Assembly: GCA_004322045.1 (NCBI GenBank)
Contig: SCRN01000023.1
Span: 62,001 to 126,000, forward strand
From: Paraburkholderia sp.
GTDB taxonomy: Bacteria > Pseudomonadota > Gammaproteobacteria > Burkholderiales > Burkholderiaceae
Reading direction: 5' to 3'
Length of the DNA stretch: 64,000 bases
Shown: one piece after another, positions 59,019-64,000 of the stretch
How positions within the stretch are numbered: the stretch's first letter is position 1
How the letters are laid out: every line of letters starts with the position of its first letter
Notes under the pieces: model-generated
Told to the model about the DNA's origin: nothing
Seen by the model: the letters and a program-made list of their open reading frames with translations, nothing else
The model's database searches: none
Program-made: the position numbers and the translations under genes

Positions 59019-59723
59019 ATGCGCATGCCATTGCTGCAGATCGAATCGCTCGCCGCCGGCTACGGCAAGAGCGACGTACTAGACGATGTCTCCTTCGCCC
59101 TGTTCTCAGGCAGCCTCGCCTACGTGCTCGGGCCGGGAGGCGCCGGCAAGACCACGCTGCTGATGACGATAGCGGGTCTCGTCCGGCCCAAGCGCGGCGC
59201 AATCCGTCTCGACGGCGAAGACATCCGGCGCAAACGCCCGAACGAGCTGCTTGCGCGCGGCATCGCGTATGTGCCGCACAATCGTTTGCTCTTCAGCTCG
59301 CTCTCGGTGCGCGACAATCTTCTCGCAGGTGTATGGCGCGAGACCGACCGGCCGCGTATCGAGGCCGACGCGGCGCGCCTCACAGAGCGTTTTCCGTTTT
59401 TGCAGACATGCGCCTGTCAAAGCGCGAGCCGCCTCACCAACGGCGAGCGGCAGTTGCTGGCGATCGCGCGTGCGCTGATGTCGCGGCCGCGCCTGTTGCT
59501 GCTCGACGATCCGTTCGACGCGCTGGCCCCGCTCGAGGCCGAACGCGTAGCGGGTCTCGGGGCGGAACTTGCCGGAGATGGGACGGCTGTGGTAATCGCG
59601 CAACGCAATGCAACGCCCATCGCGTGGCCTGGCGAACAAGCCTATCGGCTCGACGGCGGACGTCTATCCCGATCGGACTCCTCCAGTGCGCCCGCCTGGC
59701 CGGCGTTGCCCGCTTCGTTATAA
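59019..59723 (+). CDS. Orphan LivF-like ABC transporter ATPase with altered motifs
   Basis: This 234-residue protein is LivF-like in length and order of motifs. Walker A is GPGGAGKTT (38-46), intact. The signature is LTNGERQ (139-145) rather than LSGGEQQ. Walker B is LLLLDDP (159-165), so the catalytic Glu is Asp. The Q-loop position reads YVPHNRLLF where LivF has YVPEGR. The C-terminal 20 residues are Ser/Ala/Pro-rich. No permease or binding protein is adjacent. ATP binding is likely and hydrolysis may be weak; a regulatory or relic role is as likely as transport. Confidence 0.85.
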   Translation: MRMPLLQIESLAAGYGKSDVLDDVSFALFSGSLAYVLGPGGAGKTTLLMTIAGLVRPKRGAIRLDGEDIRRKRPNELLARGIAYVPHNRLLFSSLSVRDNLLAGVWRETDRPRIEADAARLTERFPFLQTCACQSASRLTNGERQLLAIARALMSRPRLLLLDDPFDALAPLEAERVAGLGAELAGDGTAVVIAQRNATPIAWPGEQAYRLDGGRLSRSDSSSAPAWPALPASL

Positions 59724-59914
59724 AGCGCCATACCGCCGCTGGGACATTCGCGCCGCATCGCACTGAGTAGACCCATGGCGAGCGCGAGAAGAATCGCATT
59801 AGCACGGCATGGCTCCCTATAAATGGGGCGCGCATTGAACCCTTTTCGGCTCAATTACATATCGATTGCTAAATTCGCAAATAAATGGCGTTAAATTTCA
59901 GCCGCGCGCAACGG

Positions 59915-60628
59915 TTACTGAAGCAACCCGAGCATCGCTGCCCGCACGACGGCGGCCGTCTTGTTCGTTGTCTTCAGCTTCGTCACGGCGTTCTTCACGT
60001 GGAAATTGACGGTATCGACCGAGATGACGAGAATCTTCGAGATCTCGCCGGACGTCTTGCCATCGGCGGCCCACTTCAGCACTTCGACCTCACGATCGGT
60101 CAGCCCGCGTTCGGGATCGTCCATCAACGTCGGCATCAGTGCGCGCTTGAGCGATAAGTGCGCGGTGCTCACGAGCCAGCGCATCTTGACTTCGTTCTCG
60201 GCGAGCTCTTCGCTCGTGAGCGGATCGCGCGAACGTGCGAGGGTGAGCATGCCGCCTACGCCGCAACTGTCGAATGCCGATTGCGCCCAGCCATAACGCA
60301 ACCCATACGACTGCGCCTCTCGCCACAGCTGAGGCACGCCGCTAAAAAGCGCATCGTTCCAGACGATCGGCGCTTGCGAGCGCCGCGCATGCTGCACGGT
60401 CGGATCGATTTCGTCGTAGCGCGCTTCCTGATAGCGCCGTTTCCACGCATCAGGGTAGTTGCTCAGCAATCGCGTCCTCGGCTTGGACAGCGGCCATGGC
60501 GCCCGCAAGCCATAGGCGCAGAACTCGAAGCCCAAGCCCCGCGCGGCCACCGCGATCTTGCTGAAAATCTCAGCATCGACGCTCGTGTGACTCAACTCAT
60601 GCAACAGTTCCTCGGCCCAGCTTTTCAT
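59915..60628 (-). CDS. LuxR-type quorum-sensing regulator without an adjacent LuxI
   Basis: This 237-residue protein has an N-terminal autoinducer domain (about 20-160) and a C-terminal LuxR helix-turn-helix (LTDREVEVLKWAADGKTSGE, ILVISVDTVNFHVKNAVTKL). The acyl-homoserine-lactone pocket residues W62, Y66, D75, P76 and W90 are all present and correspond to TraR W57, Y61, D70, P71 and W85 with a constant offset. It should therefore bind an AHL or similar signal. No luxI gene lies within the window, so it is a LuxR solo. Its start at ATG 60628 is preceded by a weak AGGAGG-like stretch (AAGGAGG). Confidence 0.93.
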   Translation of the reverse strand: MKSWAEELLHELSHTSVDAEIFSKIAVAARGLGFEFCAYGLRAPWPLSKPRTRLLSNYPDAWKRRYQEARYDEIDPTVQHARRSQAPIVWNDALFSGVPQLWREAQSYGLRYGWAQSAFDSCGVGGMLTLARSRDPLTSEELAENEVKMRWLVSTAHLSLKRALMPTLMDDPERGLTDREVEVLKWAADGKTSGEISKILVISVDTVNFHVKNAVTKLKTTNKTAAVVRAAMLGLLQ

Positions 60629-61423
60629 TTATGCCTCCTTGTCGTCGCGCAAGCCATGCGAGCGACCTGCGCGATACCGTAACGGCCGCATACCGCGGCC
60701 GGAGTATCGACATCCCGGCATGCACCTCCCCCCGGTACGGCGCGACCCGACCGTGGCTCTCGACGAGATGCGCGCCAAAGGCTCTTCTTCGATTCGATGC
60801 AGAGACTTCAATGCGACGACCGCGATTTCGGCCGTCCCCGACAGCGAAGCGCGTGGATTTAATTCGCAGTTGCCCGCCTCGCGCCTCGCTATTGCCAAAT
60901 CCATCTATGCTTAGTCATCGACGTTTGAGCGTCGATTTAAACGACGTGATCATCGCACATTTTTCGCAATTGGAAATTCGAGGCAAGGCTCGTTTAACGA
61001 GCAACCGAAATTCCGAAGAAATTAATACCGACCCGATAATCCACCCGGTCAATCTCAGCGTCATATTTACGCGAGACGATGCAACCATCACACGCGAATG
61101 CACTGCGCTTGGCTTGTCTAACGGGACGCCATCATGAGCCGGCGCGAGCAAATCTCAGGCTCGCCGTCCCGTAGGCGCTCTGGTTGCTTCCCCACCCCGG
61201 GAGGACGCAGGCATAGGGCCGCGGCATGGATACAGGCCGTTCGGTGCGCTTGTACACACATTCCGCTATGCACAGGCGTTCGGCGCACGATTACACTAGT
61301 ACGAGCGTTGTCAGCGCGCCATCGTGCCGCAGCGCGACCGCCTCGCCGGCCGGGACCGACGGGTGTCGCGACAGCGGCGAACGATCAAGCGCCCCGAGGC
61401 GACGCGGCCCAGGGAGCCTCATC
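60629..61423. other. Long gene-free interval before the PBP gene
   Basis: These 795 bases hold no gene I can support. A 168-codon rightward frame (60631-61137) shows biased composition without signal or domain and changes character midway. The stretch 60880-61110 is strikingly AT-richer than the rest of the window, with the near-palindrome CGTCG-ATTTAAA-CGACG at 60930-60946. It may be acquired DNA, a promoter region, or a decayed gene. Confidence 0.5.
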
Positions 61424-64000
61424 ATGAATCGCCCACTCGCCCGCCTTCCCTTGCGCTACATCGCCACGATGTCGCCGGGCGCGCGATGGAAGTGGCTCAC
61501 GCTGGTCGGCGTCGCCGCACTCGTCGGCATACTGGCCTACTTCGTTTCGCTGGAAATGCAGACTTCTCGACTGCAAGCGCGTTATTTCGCGAACGTTGGT
61601 CGACAGGTATCGTTTTCAGTTGCAGCAGGCCCGAGCGACAGCGTTTTATTCCCCGCGCCAGGCGGCCCTTACGATTGGCGCTTGGGCTATGCACGGCTAC
61701 CCGATTTCGAAGCGCGACTGCGAGCCCGTGGTTTTGCCGTCACGCGCCAAGCGCGCGATTCGTCGATGATGAGGTCGCTCGCCGATCGGGGCCTGTTTAT
61801 TCCATACGAGGAAAAGGACCAAGCCGGACTGCGTTTGTTCGACGAAGCGGGCGTGCCGCTATTTAGCGCGCGTTACCCGGCGCTCGCGTATGCCGATTAC
61901 GATTCGATTCCTCCCATCATCGTGGGCGCGCTGACGTTCATCGAAGATCGCTACCTGCTCGATGCGAGCGTGCCCGACCGCAACCCGGCCATCGACTGGG
62001 GCCGTTTCGGCCGAGCCCTGTGGGATCAAGCGCTGCGCTTGGTCAATCACCATCAACACACGCCCGGCGGCAGCACACTCGCCACGCAAACCGAGAAATT
62101 CCGCCACTCCCCCGGCGGTCGCACCGCCACCCCTCCGGAAAAGCTCCGTCAAATCGCATCGGCATCGGTGCGCGCTTATCTCGGTGGGGAAAACACGATG
62201 GCTGCACGCAAGTCCATCGTCGTTCACTACCTGAACACGGTGCCGCTCGCAGCGCAACCGGGCATCGGCGAAGTGGAGGGGCTTGGAGACGGGCTGACCG
62301 CTTGGTACGGGCGCGATTTCGCGCAAGTCAATCGTCTGCTCGCGCAAGCGAGCACCGAAACGGGCAATGGCCCGATGGCGCCGGGCGTTCTCGCCGACGA
62401 AGCCCTCGCATTCAAACAGGTGCTTTCGCTTCTGATCGCGCAGCGCGCGCCGTCATACTACCTCGTGCGCAATCGGCCTGCGCTCGAAGCGCTGACCGAC
62501 AGCTACATCCGCGTACTCGCCGCCAACGGCGTGATCTCGGCGCCTTTGCGCGATGCCGCCCTCGCCGCTTCGCTCGAAACGCACAGAGCCTCGCCGCCGA
62601 AGCCGGAGATGTCGTTCGTCGCGCGCAAGGCCGTCACGCTCGTGCGCTCGCAGTTGCAACAAACGCTTGGCGTCGCGAGCTTCTACGATCTCGATCGGCT
62701 CGACCTCACCGTGCATTCGACGCTGAACGATGCAGTCCAGCGCGCCGTGAGCGAGCGCCTCGCGCAAGCGGCCACCATCGAAGGCGCCAAGGCGGCCGGC
62801 CTGTACGGCTTCGAAATGCTGCGCCCCGGGGACGACCCTTCAAAAATCTCCTTCAGCTTCATCTTGTTCGAACACAAGAGCGGCGCCGATGTCGTGCGCG
62901 TGCAAACGGACAGCGTGAATCAGCCGTTCGACATCAACGGCGGCGCGCGTTTGAACCTCGGCTCGACCGCGAAGCTGCGCACGCTGATCACCTATCTGCA
63001 GATCGTCTCGGCGCTGCACGACCGTTATGCATCCCTGAGCCGCGCACAACTGCAGCGCACGAGCGTCGATCCGCTCGACGGTCTCTCCCGCTGGGCGCTC
63101 GACTACCTCGCCGACGCGAAAGACCGCTCGCTTTCCGCCATGCTCGATGCGGCCGTCGAGCGCAAGTATTCGGCAAACCCCGGGGAAACCTTCTACACCG
63201 GCGGAGGCGCGCAGGCGTTCACGAACTTCGACAAAGCCGAGAACGGACGCATTCTCACCGTGCGCGAGGCATTCCAGCATTCGGTCAATCTCGTGTTCGT
63301 GCGACTCATGCGCGACATCGTCCATTACGAGATGGTCGAATCGGCCGGGCCTTCCGCGCATTGGTTCGACGATCCCGCGCTCCGTCATCGCTACCTCGTG
63401 CAGTTCGCCGATCAGGAAAGCCTCGTCTACCTGCACCGGTTCTACGTGAAGTACCACGGCAAAACGCCCGACGATGCGCTCGACACGCTGATCGCAGACA
63501 TGCGCAAGAGCCCGCCGAAGCTCGCTACGGCGCTGCGCAGCATCGCGCCCGATGCGCCGTTCCCCTGGTTCGCCGCCCGCATGCGCGCCGCGCTCAAGCG
63601 CACGCCGAGCGCCTCGCTCTCCGACGACGATCTCGCCAAGCTCTACACGAAGTACGGCATCGACAAGTTCAACTTGAACGATCGCGGCTACATTTCGGGC
63701 GTTCACCCCATCGCTTTGTGGATGCTCGCTTATCTGCGCCAGCATCCCGACGCGACCGAAGCGCAGTTGCGCGAGGCGAGCCGCGACGCGCGGCTCACGT
63801 CGTACGCGTGGCTATTCAAGACCCGGCACCACCTGACGCAGGATCGCCGCATTCGCCACATGGTCGAGTTGCAGGCGTATGCCGCCATCGGCAAGTCCTG
63901 GCGGGCGCTGGGCTATCCGTTCGAGACGGTCACGCCGTCCTATGCGGCTGCGATCGGCGCTTCGGGCGATCGCCCCAACGCGCTCGCGCAGTTGATGGGC
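61424..64000 (+). CDS. GT51 transglycosylase / penicillin-binding protein, 3' end beyond window
   Basis: The frame starts at ATG 61424 (GGGAG 7 bases upstream) and is open for 859 codons to the window edge, so the protein is partial. One N-terminal TM is present (WLTLVGVAALVGILAYFV). The GT51 region shows ALTFIEDRYLLD with the catalytic Glu, and a second block TPGGSTLATQTEKFRHSPGG in place of the usual GGSTITQQLVKN. A transpeptidase-like region follows with an SxxK serine in LNLGSTAKLRTLI and an SxN in QHSVNLVFVRLM; the KTG box would lie near the window end or beyond. It probably polymerises glycan and may cross-link peptides in the periplasm. It is an unusual relative of class A PBPs, not PBP1a itself. 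Confidence 0.85.
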   Translation, partial: MNRPLARLPLRYIATMSPGARWKWLTLVGVAALVGILAYFVSLEMQTSRLQARYFANVGRQVSFSVAAGPSDSVLFPAPGGPYDWRLGYARLPDFEARLRARGFAVTRQARDSSMMRSLADRGLFIPYEEKDQAGLRLFDEAGVPLFSARYPALAYADYDSIPPIIVGALTFIEDRYLLDASVPDRNPAIDWGRFGRALWDQALRLVNHHQHTPGGSTLATQTEKFRHSPGGRTATPPEKLRQIASASVRAYLGGENTMAARKSIVVHYLNTVPLAAQPGIGEVEGLGDGLTAWYGRDFAQVNRLLAQASTETGNGPMAPGVLADEALAFKQVLSLLIAQRAPSYYLVRNRPALEALTDSYIRVLAANGVISAPLRDAALAASLETHRASPPKPEMSFVARKAVTLVRSQLQQTLGVASFYDLDRLDLTVHSTLNDAVQRAVSERLAQAATIEGAKAAGLYGFEMLRPGDDPSKISFSFILFEHKSGADVVRVQTDSVNQPFDINGGARLNLGSTAKLRTLITYLQIVSALHDRYASLSRAQLQRTSVDPLDGLSRWALDYLADAKDRSLSAMLDAAVERKYSANPGETFYTGGGAQAFTNFDKAENGRILTVREAFQHSVNLVFVRLMRDIVHYEMVESAGPSAHWFDDPALRHRYLVQFADQESLVYLHRFYVKYHGKTPDDALDTLIADMRKSPPKLATALRSIAPDAPFPWFAARMRAALKRTPSASLSDDDLAKLYTKYGIDKFNLNDRGYISGVHPIALWMLAYLRQHPDATEAQLREASRDARLTSYAWLFKTRHHLTQDRRIRHMVELQAYAAIGKSWRALGYPFETVTPSYAAAIGASGDRPNALAQLMG

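Noticed and set aside
60631..61137. 168-codon plus-strand frame upstream of the PBP gene
   Set aside because: No ribosome binding site, no domain, and composition changes halfway through; more likely non-coding.

Overview
The window is about 64 kb of GC-rich, densely coding chromosome. It suggests a member of the Burkholderiaceae (Burkholderia sensu lato: Burkholderia, Paraburkholderia, Trinickia and relatives). The reasons are very high third-position GC with long open antisense frames, an MdtABC pump, two-subunit arginine succinyltransferase (AruF/AruG), an HpnI-J-K-L hopanoid tailoring module, a hut pathway using HutF and HutG, and many LysR regulators. I see no IS element, prophage, CRISPR, rRNA or tRNA, so this looks like core and semi-accessory chromosome. 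The genus is inference only.

Layout, left to right. 1-7.4 kb: RND multidrug pump MdtA (5' cut by the window), MdtB, MdtC. 7.5-9.0 kb: small exported proteins and a periplasmic peroxiredoxin. 9.5-14.3 kb: signalling block with a PAS/degenerate-GGDEF/EAL protein, an HDOD-GAF-like protein, and a convergent degenerate-EAL/HDOD protein. 14.5-18.3 kb: HisJ-type binding protein, azoreductase with a divergent LysR, and a Pro/Ala/Gly-rich exported protein. 18.4-29.3 kb (all minus): arginine uptake and succinyltransferase catabolism, transcribed hisQ-hisM-hisP-argR-aruC-aruF-aruG-astD-astB-astE. 29.3-29.9 kb: mostly gene-free, with a candidate short transcript ending in a good terminator. 29.9-34.6 kb (minus): hopanoid head-group module hpnI-hpnJ-hpnK-hpnL. 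35-41.7 kb: a PdxY-like protein with altered active-site motifs, a chemoreceptor with an amino-acid dCache signature, a LivJ/K binding protein and an FAD oxidoreductase. 40.8-48.8 kb: LysR/GST pair, a phospholipase C/acid phosphatase family protein, a DUF3857/transglutaminase protein with an AraC regulator, a small lipocalin-like protein, and a lone HigA-type regulator. 48.9-57.5 kb (minus): complete hut operon hutH-hutC-hutU-hutD-hutI-hutF-hutG, with two HutC-like operators upstream. 57.8-64 kb: LysR, orphan LivF-like ATPase, LuxR-type solo, and the start of a GT51/penicillin-binding protein that runs off the window.

Common theme: much of the window serves amino-acid acquisition and catabolism. 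Arginine goes to glutamate and succinate by AST. Histidine goes to glutamate and formate by Hut. HisJ- and LivK-type binding proteins, an FAD amine oxidase and an amino-acid chemoreceptor accompany these pathways. The second theme is envelope and stress: RND efflux, hopanoids, PBP and exported small proteins. I found no clearly novel multi-gene system. The most unusual items are the PdxY paralogue with several changed catalytic motifs, a proline in the invariant chemoreceptor tip, the candidate small transcript near 29.6-29.9 kb, two small secreted proteins sharing a Cys/Tyr module, and heptamer repeats in three 5' leaders.
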